From Flavobacterium amnicola (GTDB taxonomy: Bacteria; Bacteroidota; Bacteroidia; Flavobacteriales; Flavobacteriaceae), in assembly GCF_004122165.1 (NCBI RefSeq), contig NZ_SBKO01000002.1:186001-250000 (forward strand): a stretch of DNA of 64,000 nt, in the 5' to 3' direction. The position numbers were made by a program, and so were the translations under genes. The notes beneath the pieces are model-generated. The model did no database searches and had not been told where the DNA came from. It saw only the letters and a program-made list of their open reading frames with translations. Positions 1 to 8,075 of the stretch are shown here, in pieces (within the stretch, counting starts at the first letter, position 1; each line of letters begins with the position of its first letter).

Positions 1-989
1 TAGAGCTCTCTCGAAAAAATATTGCGAAAAATATAAATTGCTCGGCACAAGAAATCATATTTACATCTTGTGGTACCGAAGCAAATAACTTCATCATTCA
101 ATCCTGTTTACGTGATTTAAATGTTACCCGCATTATTACTAGTAAAATTGAACATCATGCCGTATTACATACTGTTGAAGTACTTCAAAAACAATATGCA
201 ATTGATGTTGACTATGTAGCCATTTTAGAAGATGGAACCATTGATTATAACGATTTAGAAGTCTTGCTTGCACAAGATAAAAAAACGTTGGTGAGTTTAA
301 TGCATGTCAACAACGAAATTGGAACCGTTTTAAACTTAGCAAAAGTAGCCCAGTTGTGTAAAAACAACAATGCCTATTTTCATACCGATACTGTTCAATC
401 TATTGGAAAAACAGAAATTAACGTACAGGAATTGCCTGTTAATTTTTTAGTGGCTAGTGCCCATAAATTTCACGGACCCAAAGGAATTGGATTTGCTTTT
501 ATTCGTAAAAATATTGTTTTAAAGCCCATTTTATTAGGTGGTGAGCAAGAAAAAGGATTACGTGCGGGTACCGAAAGCGTTCATAATATTGTTGGAATGG
601 CAACTGCATTAGACATATCTATACAACATCTTGCTGAAGAAAAAGCATATGTTTCCAATTTAAAAGTCTATTTGATGCAACAATTAGAAATTACGTTTCC
701 GGAATGCATTTTTATTGGCAATCAAAACGAAGTTTTTTATAATATTTTGAATGTTATTTTGCCATTTGATGAAGCCAAAACCAGCATGCTTTTATTTCAA
801 TTGGATATTAATGGAATAGCCGTTTCTCGCGGAAGTGCCTGTCAGTCAGGAAGTGTAAAGCCTTCACATGTGCTAGAGGCTTTTGTTGCCAAAGAACATC
901 TAAACAAACCCAATATTCGAATTTCGCTTTCACACTATAATACAAAAGAAGAAATTGACTATTTAATCAACACTTTAAAGAAAATATAA
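1..989 (+). CDS. Cysteine desulfurase (NifS/IscS-like), 5'-truncated by the window edge
   Basis: PLP-dependent class V aminotransferase that removes sulfur from cysteine for Fe-S clusters or thiolated tRNA. The open frame enters from the left edge (first full codon at 3), so the N-terminus is missing and 328 residues are visible. Motifs seen: 'TSCGTEANN' near the visible start (normally TSGGTEANN), 'EHHA', the PLP-lysine motif 'SAHKFHGPKG' and the active-site cysteine loop 'SRGSACQSGS', which is of the NifS/IscS rather than the SufS type. The stop codon shares its last A with the ATG of the next gene (TAATG), so the two are probably cotranscribed and translationally coupled. The exact sulfur acceptor cannot be told from the sequence. 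Confidence 0.93.
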   Translation, partial: ELSRKNIAKNINCSAQEIIFTSCGTEANNFIIQSCLRDLNVTRIITSKIEHHAVLHTVEVLQKQYAIDVDYVAILEDGTIDYNDLEVLLAQDKKTLVSLMHVNNEIGTVLNLAKVAQLCKNNNAYFHTDTVQSIGKTEINVQELPVNFLVASAHKFHGPKGIGFAFIRKNIVLKPILLGGEQEKGLRAGTESVHNIVGMATALDISIQHLAEEKAYVSNLKVYLMQQLEITFPECIFIGNQNEVFYNILNVILPFDEAKTSMLLFQLDINGIAVSRGSACQSGSVKPSHVLEAFVAKEHLNKPNIRISLSHYNTKEEIDYLINTLKKI

Positions 990-1861
990 TGCGCCTATTT
1001 TATTTTTTATGCTTTTTCCCTTTGATTTCTTTTGGACAAGAATTCGATATTCAAGGACATCGTGGCTGTAGAGGATTGTTACCTGAAAACACTATAGAAG
1101 CATTTAAGAAAGCAATTGATTTAGGCGTAACTACACTTGAAATGGATGTGGTCATATCGAAAGATCATCAAGTCTTGCTATCACACGAACCTTTTTTATC
1201 TCATGAAATTGCATTGGATTTAAATGGAAACGAAATTGCTGAAAAAGACGAGAAAAACTTCAACTTATACCAAATGGATTATGCCCAAATCAAGCAATAT
1301 GATTGTGGTAGTAAAATTCATCCACGCTTTTCAGAACAAGAAAAAATAATAACCTACAAGCCTTTATTAAGTGAAGTAATAGATTTTGCAGAAAGTTATA
1401 TTCAAAAAAATTATCCGGGAAGAAAAATCCAATACAATATTGAAACCAAATCAGATCCCAAAGGTGATGATCGCTTTCATCCTAAACCCAAAGAATTTGT
1501 GGATTTGTTAGTTGCTGTTTTAAACCAAAAAGCTATATCTGATCGGGTGTATATACAATCATTTGACAGTAGAACATTGCAGTATTTACATACTACTTTT
1601 CCTAACTATAAAACAGTTTTGTTGGTGGAAAATAAAATGTCTGTTGCTAAAAATTTAAAACTTTTAGGCTTTACACCAGATATATACAGTCCTGAATTCA
1701 TTTTATTGAACCAAAAGAAAGTGGAAAAATTACATCAAAAAAATATAAAAGTAATTCCGTGGACCATCAACAAAAAAGACGACATGAAACGAATTATTAG
1801 TTATGGGGTTGACGGAATCATTACGGATTATCCTAATCGATACTTTGAATTGAAGAATTAG
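989..1861 (+). CDS. Exported glycerophosphodiester phosphodiesterase (GDPD family)
   Basis: Predicted to hydrolyse glycerophosphodiesters from deacylated phospholipids to an alcohol and glycerol-3-phosphate. Residues 1-17 form a signal peptide ending 'ISFGQ', typical of Flavobacteria, so it acts in the periplasm or outside. The family signature 'HRGCRGLLPENT' gives catalytic His24 and Glu33; the 'LEMDV' motif gives metal ligands Glu51 and Asp53, and His66 is in 'LSHEP'. The C-terminal barrel end 'IIPWTINKK...DGIITDYP' style motif is present as 'VIPWTINKKDDM' and 'GVDGIITDYPN'. At 290 residues the length is normal. It overlaps the cysteine desulfurase by one base and ends with TAG. The substrate is not resolved. 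Confidence 0.9.
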   Translation: MRLFYFLCFFPLISFGQEFDIQGHRGCRGLLPENTIEAFKKAIDLGVTTLEMDVVISKDHQVLLSHEPFLSHEIALDLNGNEIAEKDEKNFNLYQMDYAQIKQYDCGSKIHPRFSEQEKIITYKPLLSEVIDFAESYIQKNYPGRKIQYNIETKSDPKGDDRFHPKPKEFVDLLVAVLNQKAISDRVYIQSFDSRTLQYLHTTFPNYKTVLLVENKMSVAKNLKLLGFTPDIYSPEFILLNQKKVEKLHQKNIKVIPWTINKKDDMKRIISYGVDGIITDYPNRYFELKN

Positions 1862-1963
1862 GTTATTTTTTAGCCATAATAATGACACCGCGCTTGTAAC
1901 ATCAGAATCCTTGAGGATTTCAAAAATTAATCTGAAATTGCTAAAATAATATCCATTTTGCCT

Positions 1964-2236
1964 TTATTCAGCAGTTGTTGGATCAATAATTTCAGAGACT
2001 TCACTAACGGAATTAGCCGGAAATCCGCCCTGTTTGGCATGTTCATAAACCATTTCCTCATTGGGTGCTATATAAACACAATAGATTTTATCTTTTGTTA
2101 CATAACTATTCACCCATTGAATTTCGGTCCCCATTTTACTCAAAACACCACAAGAAGCTTGTGAGATTGCTTTTAATTGCTCTGTTGTTGACTTTCCAAC
2201 CTCTGGAATTTCTCTTTCGATGACATACTTTGGCAT
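1964..2236 (-). CDS. DUF4242 (SCO4226-like) small protein
   Basis: A 90-residue cytosolic protein of the DUF4242 family, a ferredoxin-like alpha/beta fold also described as nickel-binding in the Streptomyces homologue SCO4226. It starts 'MPKYVIEREIPEVGKST' and has the conserved 'WVNSYVTKDKIYCVYIAPNEE' region split around residues 46-66, followed by 'HAKQGGFPANSVSEV'. The frame is open 18 codons further upstream, but the family begins at this Met, so I placed the start at 2236. It stands alone between the GDPD gene (convergent) and lpdA. No enzymatic role should be assumed. Confidence 0.82.
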   Translation of the reverse strand: MPKYVIEREIPEVGKSTTEQLKAISQASCGVLSKMGTEIQWVNSYVTKDKIYCVYIAPNEEMVYEHAKQGGFPANSVSEVSEIIDPTTAE

Positions 2237-2410
2237 AATCTTGATTTTTAGTATTGTTATTTTTTTGGGAGTTTTTTGTTTTAAAAACAATCAGAGGTAT
2301 TTGGTAGGAATAAACCTCTTTGAAAAAGAGGGTGTTTAATTTTTGAAGTACTAATTTAGTTAAAATTCACGACATACTGACTATCAAATGGTTATCAATT
2401 TTAAATATGC

Positions 2411-2446
2411 AAAAAAAATCCGCTTTGCTTTCACAAAACGGATTTT
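2411..2446 (-). terminator. Rho-independent terminator of lpdA
   Basis: Eight-base arms at 2415-2422 and 2439-2446 (AAAATCCG / CGGATTTT). On the minus strand the hairpin is followed by a run of eight T (A run 2411-2418 on the plus strand). It lies 38 bp after the lpdA stop. Confidence 0.75.
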
Positions 2447-2459
2447 ATATAAATTAAAT

Positions 2460-2483
2460 GAGATTGCTTCGTTTCTCGCAATA
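2460..2483. repeat. Candidate interspersed short repeat between lpdA stop and its terminator
   Basis: The segment reads GAGATTGCTTCG then TTTCTCGCAATA, containing ATTGC/GCAAT arms. It resembles the 'GATTGCTTCG-TTCCTCGCAATGAC' type short interspersed sequence that I recall from many bacterial genomes. There is only one copy in this window, so this rests on recollection. Confidence 0.35.
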
Positions 2484-3872
2484 CTATAAGTGAATCACTT
2501 CACCATACGCATCGGCTACTGCTTCCATCACTGCTTCACTCATCGTTGGGTGTGGGTGAATCGCTTTTAAGATTTCATGACCCGTAGTCTCTAATTTACG
2601 GGCTACAACAGCTTCAGCAATCATATCGGTAACACCAGCACCAATCATATGGCAACCTAACCATTCGCCGTATTTCGCATCAAAAATTACTTTTACAAAA
2701 CCGTCTGGAGTCCCAGCTGCTTTAGCTTTACCAGAAGCTGTAAATGGAAATTTACCCACTTTGATTTCGTATCCTTTTTCTTTTGCTTGTTTTTCTGTCA
2801 AACCTACCGAAGCAATTTCTGGAGTCGCATAGGTACAACCTGGAACATTTCCGTAGTCAATTGGCTCAACGTGTTGTCCAGCAATTTTCTCCACACAGTT
2901 AATTCCTTCTGCAGAAGCTACGTGTGCTAACGCTTGCCCTGGAGTAATATCTCCGATTGCATAATAACCTGGTACATTTGTTTGGTTGTAGGCATTCACT
3001 AAAATTTTATCTCTATCAGTAGCAATACCCACTTCTTCTAATCCGATTCCTTCTATATTTGTTTTAATTCCAACGGCAGAAAGTAAAATGTCTGCCTCTA
3101 AAATTTCTTCTCCTTTAGCTGTTTTAACAGTTGCTTTAACTCCTTTTCCAGAAGTGTCCACTTTTTCAACAGAAGAATTTGTCATTACTTCAATGCCCGC
3201 TTTCTTTAAAGAACGCTCAAATTGTTTTGAAATATCTTCATCCTCTACCGGAACAACATTCGGCATGAATTCTACGATAGTTACTTTAGTTCCCATAGCA
3301 TTATAAAAACTAGCAAACTCTACTCCTATCGCACCAGAACCTACAACAATCATCGATTTAGGTTGCTCTGCTAAAGTCATTGCTTGACGATATCCTATGA
3401 TTTTCTTCCCGTCTTGTGGTAAATTTGGTAATTCACGTGAACGCGCACCAGTTGCAATAATAATGTGATCTGCCGAATATTCGGTTACTTTACCATCAGC
3501 AGCTGTAACATCAACTTTTTTACCTGGTTTTAATTTTCCAAAACCTTCAATAATGTCGATTTTATTTTTTTTCATTAGGAACTGAACGCCTTTACTCATT
3601 CCATCAGCCACACCTCTAGAACGCGCTACAACCGCTCCAAAATCTTTATCAAATTCTTTTACAGTCAAACCGTAATCAGAAGCATGTTTTAAATATTCAA
3701 AAACTTGTGCAGATTTTAATAGCGCCTTGGTAGGAATACATCCCCAATTCAAGCAAACACCACCAAGATTTTCTTTCTCGATAACGGCTACTTTAAAGCC
3801 TAATTGTGAAGCTCTGATTGCAGTTACATAACCACCAGGACCACTTCCTAAAACAATAATATCGTATTTCAT
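2484..3872 (-). CDS. lpdA: Dihydrolipoyl dehydrogenase (E3)
   Basis: FAD-dependent E3 subunit that reoxidises dihydrolipoamide with NAD+ in the pyruvate, 2-oxoglutarate and branched-chain 2-oxoacid dehydrogenase complexes, or in glycine cleavage. The 462 residues are the usual length. The FAD-binding Rossmann motif is GSGPGG (residues 9-14). The redox-active disulfide is Cys40/Cys45 in '[14 protein letters not shown]'. A second NAD-binding motif, '[13 protein letters not shown]', is in the middle, and the dimer-interface catalytic pair His441/Glu446 is in '[10 protein letters not shown]'. The gene is monocistronic, with its own terminator at 2411-2446 and a possible -7 box TAAATTCG on the minus strand (3905-3912). 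No E1/E2 genes are adjacent. Confidence 0.97.
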   Translation of the reverse strand: MKYDIIVLGSGPGGYVTAIRASQLGFKVAVIEKENLGGVCLNWGCIPTKALLKSAQVFEYLKHASDYGLTVKEFDKDFGAVVARSRGVADGMSKGVQFLMKKNKIDIIEGFGKLKPGKKVDVTAADGKVTEYSADHIIIATGARSRELPNLPQDGKKIIGYRQAMTLAEQPKSMIVVGSGAIGVEFASFYNAMGTKVTIVEFMPNVVPVEDEDISKQFERSLKKAGIEVMTNSSVEKVDTSGKGVKATVKTAKGEEILEADILLSAVGIKTNIEGIGLEEVGIATDRDKILVNAYNQTNVPGYYAIGDITPGQALAHVASAEGINCVEKIAGQHVEPIDYGNVPGCTYATPEIASVGLTEKQAKEKGYEIKVGKFPFTASGKAKAAGTPDGFVKVIFDAKYGEWLGCHMIGAGVTDMIAEAVVARKLETTGHEILKAIHPHPTMSEAVMEAVADAYGEVIHL

Positions 3873-4057
3873 TTTTAAAAAATTTTCTAGTTTAATTGAG
3901 ATTGCGAATTTAAGGATTTATTTTAAAACTTTATTAACTCAAGTATTGTTTGTTATTTGTTCTAATTTATATTTTGAAACTTCAATATTTAATTCCATTT
4001 TTGTAAGAATTTAAATCGTATAATTTCAAATTCTGAACAAATCAAACCCCAATATTC

Positions 4058-5353
4058 ATGATCTACAAATTTTTTAAACTAACATTCTTTACATTTCTCA
4101 TTTCATTATTGTTTTCTTGTGATTCTACACAACAATCGGCTACTCAAGCAGAATGGAGAGCCTTACCTGCTCCTATTTCGGAAGGACGCTATGATGATGT
4201 TTTTTTTCTAAATAAAGACCTTGGATGGGCTGCTGATGGAAGAGGAAAGAAAGTGTATAAAACTACTGATGGTGGTTTAAATTGGATTGAGCAATTACAT
4301 TTACCCGGAGCCTATCTAAGGAATATTGAATTTTTAAATGAAAACATTGGCTTTTTAGGCACTCTAACAAATAAATTTTACAAAACAGTTGATGGTGGAC
4401 AAAACTGGGAAATTGTAACAAATATTCCTCAGCCTACAATAGCGATATGTGGTTTAGATACTGTTGGAAAAAGTACAATATATGGATGTGGAACCTATTT
4501 TGGACCAGCTTACATAATTAAATCAACAGATAGTGGTCAAACATGGCAATTTATAGATATGAGTGCATATGCGGAAGCTCTGGTAGAAGTTTTGTTTGTA
4601 ACAGAAAATATTGGCTATGCTTCTGGTGGTGATGCTAACGGTGGCGTAGTATTAAAAACCACAGATGGAGGAAATTCTTGGACGGAAATTTACAATACCA
4701 ATTTGCCTGGTGAATGGGTATGGAAACTCCAAAAATTACAATCTGAGCCAAATGTTTTCTTTGGTTCTGTGGCCTCTTATTCACCTAACAAAGGTAAGTT
4801 AATAAAATCGTTTGATGGTGGAGCTAACTGGGTGTCTTTAGAGGTTCCTGATACTGATGTTCAGGCAGTAGGATTTATTTCAAAAACCCACGGTTGGATG
4901 GGTGGCCATAATTCAGGCTTTCTTGAAACTTTTGACGGTGGTTATACTTGGCATGATACAAAATTTGGAGGCAATTTAAACAGAATTCAGATTTTAAATG
5001 ACGATTTAGCCTTTTGTTCAGGAACTACTATCTATAAATACTCTGCAGGAGTAAATCTAAATGGTGTATTTGGTGGAAGTGTAAATGCTAAAAAAGAAAG
5101 ATTAAATATCAACCTTAATCCTATTGTCACAAACAATAATTTGAATTTTTCCATTAATTTTAAAGATAAAAATCACATTATTATCAAATTATTTAATGCT
5201 AATGGTAAACATATTAAGACATTAAAAAATGAAACCATTCAGGCTTCTGAAATTAAAAACTATAGCTTTCCATTTCCATATGAAAAAGGAAACTATTATT
5301 TAAATTTACATGATGATGAAGGAGGTCAATCGGAAATGATTATTAAAAAATAA
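4058..5353 (+). CDS. YCF48-like/BNR-repeat lipoprotein with T9SS-type C-terminal domain
   Basis: A 431-residue exported beta-propeller protein. Residues 1-20 form a signal peptide with lipobox 'LLFSC', making Cys21 the probable lipidated residue. At least six Asp-box-like repeats of the form D-G-G-x-x-W follow (for example 'TTDGGLNWI', 'TVDGGQNWE', 'TTDGGNSWT', 'SFDGGANWV', 'TFDGGYTWH'), as in YCF48/HCF136 photosystem assembly factors and sialidase-like propellers. The last 80 or so residues ('IIIKLFNANGKHIKTLK...GNYYLNL...EMIIKK') look like a T9SS type A sorting domain. A lipobox and a T9SS tail in one protein is unusual. It is divergent from lpdA. In Bacteroidota such propellers are generally uncharacterised surface proteins. 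Confidence 0.8.
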   Translation: MIYKFFKLTFFTFLISLLFSCDSTQQSATQAEWRALPAPISEGRYDDVFFLNKDLGWAADGRGKKVYKTTDGGLNWIEQLHLPGAYLRNIEFLNENIGFLGTLTNKFYKTVDGGQNWEIVTNIPQPTIAICGLDTVGKSTIYGCGTYFGPAYIIKSTDSGQTWQFIDMSAYAEALVEVLFVTENIGYASGGDANGGVVLKTTDGGNSWTEIYNTNLPGEWVWKLQKLQSEPNVFFGSVASYSPNKGKLIKSFDGGANWVSLEVPDTDVQAVGFISKTHGWMGGHNSGFLETFDGGYTWHDTKFGGNLNRIQILNDDLAFCSGTTIYKYSAGVNLNGVFGGSVNAKKERLNINLNPIVTNNNLNFSINFKDKNHIIIKLFNANGKHIKTLKNETIQASEIKNYSFPFPYEKGNYYLNLHDDEGGQSEMIIKK

Positions 5354-5383
5354 ACTCTTTATCGAAGATTTATCTTTATATCG

Positions 5384-5391
5384 TACCTTTG
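5384..5391 (+). promoter_or_regulatory. -7 box TACCTTTG of the RsmB/NOP gene
   Basis: Matches the Flavobacteria/Bacteroides -7 consensus TAnnTTTG, 18 bp before the ATG at 5410. No clear TTG -33 element lies at the expected distance. Confidence 0.5.
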
Positions 5392-5409
5392 CACCTCAAT
5401 TTTTGAAAT

Positions 5410-6624
5410 ATGAGATTACATAGAAATTTAGTTTACACAACGATAGATTCTTTAAATGCTATTTTTAACGAGGGTGAATATGCTGATAAAGTAGTAGCGC
5501 GCGCGCTAAAAAAAGACAAACGTTGGGGAAGTGCCGACCGAAAATTCGTTGCTGAAACCATCTATGAAATCGTACGTTGGAAACGTTTGTATGCTGAAAT
5601 TGCAGAAGTTAGAGAACCTTTTGATCGTGACAACCTTTGGAGAATGTTTGCGGCTTGGGCTGTGCTAAGAGGTTATCAAATTCCGGATTGGAGACAATTG
5701 GAAGGCACACCAGAACGTAAAATTAAAGGACGTTTTGATGAATTATCCAAAACAAGAGCCATCAAAGAATCGATTCCGGATTGGATGGATGAATTGGGTG
5801 TAAAAGAATTGGGTGAAAAATTATGGGCTACCGAATTAGCCGCTCAAAACCAACAAGCTAAAGTGATTTTAAGAACCAATACACTTAAAACGACTCGCGA
5901 AAAACTTCGTAATCTTTTAATGGATTTGAATATAGAAACCGAAACTTTAAAAGACCAACCTGAAGCTTTAGTACTAAAAGAAAGAGCCAATGTATTTTTA
6001 ACAGATGCTTTTAAAGAAGGTATGTTTGAAGTACAAGATGCTTCTTCCCAATTAGTAGCACATTTCCTTGATGTAAAACCAGGTATGCGTGTCGTTGATA
6101 CTTGTGCCGGTGCTGGTGGTAAAACCTTACACATGGCGTCTTTAATGGAAAACAAAGGGCAGTTAATTGCCATGGATTTGTACGAAAGCAAACTAAAACA
6201 ATTAAAACTGAGAGCGAAACGAAATGGCGCTTTTAATATCGAATATAGAATCATCGATTCTACAAAAGTTATCAAAAAACTACATGAAAAAGCAGATAGA
6301 GTTTTAATTGACGCGCCTTGTAGTGGTTTGGGAGTTCTAAAACGTAATCCGGATTCCAAATGGAAATTGCAACCAGAATTCATTGACAATATCAAAAAAG
6401 TACAAGCGGAAGTTTTAGAAAATTATTCTAAAATAGTAAAACCGGGTGGAAAACTAGTATATGCAACTTGCTCTATCCTACCTTCTGAAAATCAAGAACA
6501 AGTCAAGAAATTTTTAACCACAGAAAGCGGAAAAAACTTCACATTTATTAAAGATGTAAAAGTACTGGCTTCTGAGTCTGGATTTGACGGTTTTTACATG
6601 GCTTTATTGGAACGAAAAGTATAA
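5410..6624 (+). CDS. RNA (cytosine-C5) methyltransferase, RsmB/NOP family
   Basis: SAM-dependent m5C methyltransferase acting on rRNA, probably 16S rRNA C967 if it is a true RsmB orthologue. The N-terminal 140 or so residues are a NusB-like helical RNA-binding region. The Rossmann domain shows the SAM motif 'DTCAGAGGKT' (from residue 230), motif IV 'DAPCSGLGVL' with Cys304, and motif VI 'YATCSILPSENQ' with the catalytic Cys354. Both cysteines required by this family are present. The 404 residues are normal. It follows the propeller gene after 56 bp but has its own -7 box. The target base is inferred from the family only. Confidence 0.9.
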   Translation: MRLHRNLVYTTIDSLNAIFNEGEYADKVVARALKKDKRWGSADRKFVAETIYEIVRWKRLYAEIAEVREPFDRDNLWRMFAAWAVLRGYQIPDWRQLEGTPERKIKGRFDELSKTRAIKESIPDWMDELGVKELGEKLWATELAAQNQQAKVILRTNTLKTTREKLRNLLMDLNIETETLKDQPEALVLKERANVFLTDAFKEGMFEVQDASSQLVAHFLDVKPGMRVVDTCAGAGGKTLHMASLMENKGQLIAMDLYESKLKQLKLRAKRNGAFNIEYRIIDSTKVIKKLHEKADRVLIDAPCSGLGVLKRNPDSKWKLQPEFIDNIKKVQAEVLENYSKIVKPGGKLVYATCSILPSENQEQVKKFLTTESGKNFTFIKDVKVLASESGFDGFYMALLERKV

Positions 6625-6703
6625 ACTCTAGTATTTCTCTTCACAAATGCATTTAAAATGGTAGTTTTATTAAAAATTATAATACTACATTATTTTTTTA
6701 GCG

Positions 6704-6711
6704 TAAGTTTG
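6704..6711 (+). promoter_or_regulatory. -7 box TAAGTTTG of the first EndA-type nuclease gene
   Basis: TAnnTTTG match 44 bp before the ATG at 6756, giving an untranslated leader of about 37 nt. Confidence 0.5.
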
Positions 6712-6755
6712 TTGCCCCCAAAATAAACTTATTTAATATTTTTAAATGCTTTAAA

Positions 6756-7844
6756 ATGAGAAAAATCTACTTAATTATTGCAATTTTTACTGTCACTCTG
6801 GCAATAGCTCAAAGTGGCGCTCCTGCTGCTCCCTATTATAATGGATTCAATTGGAACCAAACAGGTATGGCGCTTAAAAATGCATTAGATACAAAATTAA
6901 CAAGTACACATACTAATTTTATTAGTTATACTCCTGGAGTTTGGAATGCTTCTAAAGCAACCGATTTAGATCCTTCAAATTCTGCCAATGTTTTGCTAAT
7001 TTACGGTTGGGAAAATGGTTCTGACGCAGATGTAACCAATGATTTGTTTCGCGACAAAAATGCAAATGGAGGAAATACTGGCGATTGGAATAGAGAACAC
7101 GTTTTTGCAAAATCATTAGGTACACCTGTATTGAATGATGGAGGTACGAGTGATGCTGGTGAAGATGCACACCATTTACGTGCTGCCGATGTGCAAAGAA
7201 ATAACACCCGAGGAAATCAACAATTTGCTGCTGGTTCTGGAAATTCTGGAAATGTTACAGGTGGTTGGTACCCTGGAGATCGTTGGAAAGGTGATGTTGC
7301 ACGAATGATGATGTATATGTATTTGCGATATGATTCACAATGCTTACCTACTGCTGTTGGAACCGGAACTACTGCTCCAACAGATTCGAATATGGTAAAC
7401 CTATTTTTACAATGGAATGCCGAAGATCCGGTAGATCAATATGAAGACAATAGAAACACTTATCATGGAAATACTACTAATACCTATGCACAAGGAAACA
7501 GAAATCCATTCATTGACAACCCTTATTTAGCGACTGTTATATGGGGTGGACCCGCAGCGGAAAATCGTTGGCCAGCTATATTTTTATCTACAGATACTTT
7601 TGACTTATTGAGTGATGTAACTATTTATCCGAATCCGACTAATGATCACCGTATCAATATTGAAACTACCGCTACGCTTGATGAAATTCAATTAATTAGT
7701 GTAAATGGGCAAATTATCCAACAGATAAAGCATCCGAAAGCAATTCAAAACAATTATTCGCTTGAAAATTTACCTGAAGGATTTTACTTCTTAAAATTAA
7801 ATTCAGATAATCAATCCATGGTTAAAAAAGTGATCATCAACTAA
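6756..7844 (+). CDS. Secreted EndA-type endonuclease with T9SS sorting domain (paralogue 1)
   Basis: Extracellular endonuclease of the endonuclease I (EndA/Vvn/Bsn) family, a His-Me finger nuclease that degrades DNA or RNA. The signal peptide is residues 1-19, ending 'LAIAQ'. The active-site motif is 'WNREHVFAKSLG' with general-base His115. 'DAHHLRAADVQRNNTRGN' and 'GDVARMMMYMYLRY' are the typical metal-site and core motifs, and 'YAQGNRNPFIDNPYL' ends the domain. Residues from about 283 ('VTIYPNPTNDHRIN' to 'MVKKVIIN') are a T9SS type A sorting domain. It has no FN3 or lamin-tail domain, unlike its two downstream paralogues, and is the most divergent of the three ('HVF' instead of 'HMIPQS'). 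Confidence 0.92.
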   Translation: MRKIYLIIAIFTVTLAIAQSGAPAAPYYNGFNWNQTGMALKNALDTKLTSTHTNFISYTPGVWNASKATDLDPSNSANVLLIYGWENGSDADVTNDLFRDKNANGGNTGDWNREHVFAKSLGTPVLNDGGTSDAGEDAHHLRAADVQRNNTRGNQQFAAGSGNSGNVTGGWYPGDRWKGDVARMMMYMYLRYDSQCLPTAVGTGTTAPTDSNMVNLFLQWNAEDPVDQYEDNRNTYHGNTTNTYAQGNRNPFIDNPYLATVIWGGPAAENRWPAIFLSTDTFDLLSDVTIYPNPTNDHRINIETTATLDEIQLISVNGQIIQQIKHPKAIQNNYSLENLPEGFYFLKLNSDNQSMVKKVIIN

Positions 7845-7850
7845 TATATA

Positions 7851-7875
7851 AGCGACAATCTTGTCGCTTTTTTTT
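7851..7875 (+). terminator. Rho-independent terminator after EndA paralogue 1
   Basis: Perfect 7-bp stem AGCGACA/TGTCGCT (7851-7857, 7862-7868) with a 4-nt loop, followed by a run of eight T. It lies 6 bp after the stop. Confidence 0.88.
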
Positions 7876-8027
7876 AGGTTAAATTTTTTTTTTGAAAGAA
7901 AATTATTTATCAATTTAAAATTGCTTACTGTAATCCTTAATTATTAATCCATCATCTCTTTGATGAAATATTCCAACAATAACTCAAAGTTTTAAGGAAA
8001 TCCATGCGCTATTTTTAAAATTTAGTG

Positions 8028-8035
8028 TAACTTTA
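8028..8035 (+). promoter_or_regulatory. Possible -7 box TAACTTTA of EndA paralogue 2
   Basis: Seven of eight positions of the TAnnTTTG class, 40 bp before the ATG at 8076. The final G is A. Confidence 0.35.
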
Positions 8036-8075
8036 CACCCCCATTTTTAATTATAAATCATTAATTTCAAGAAAA

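Noticed and set aside
5844..6395. A 183-codon open frame on the minus strand inside the RsmB/NOP gene.
   Set aside because: It is antisense to a well-supported enzyme, has no recognisable domain and the composition expected of a shadow frame.
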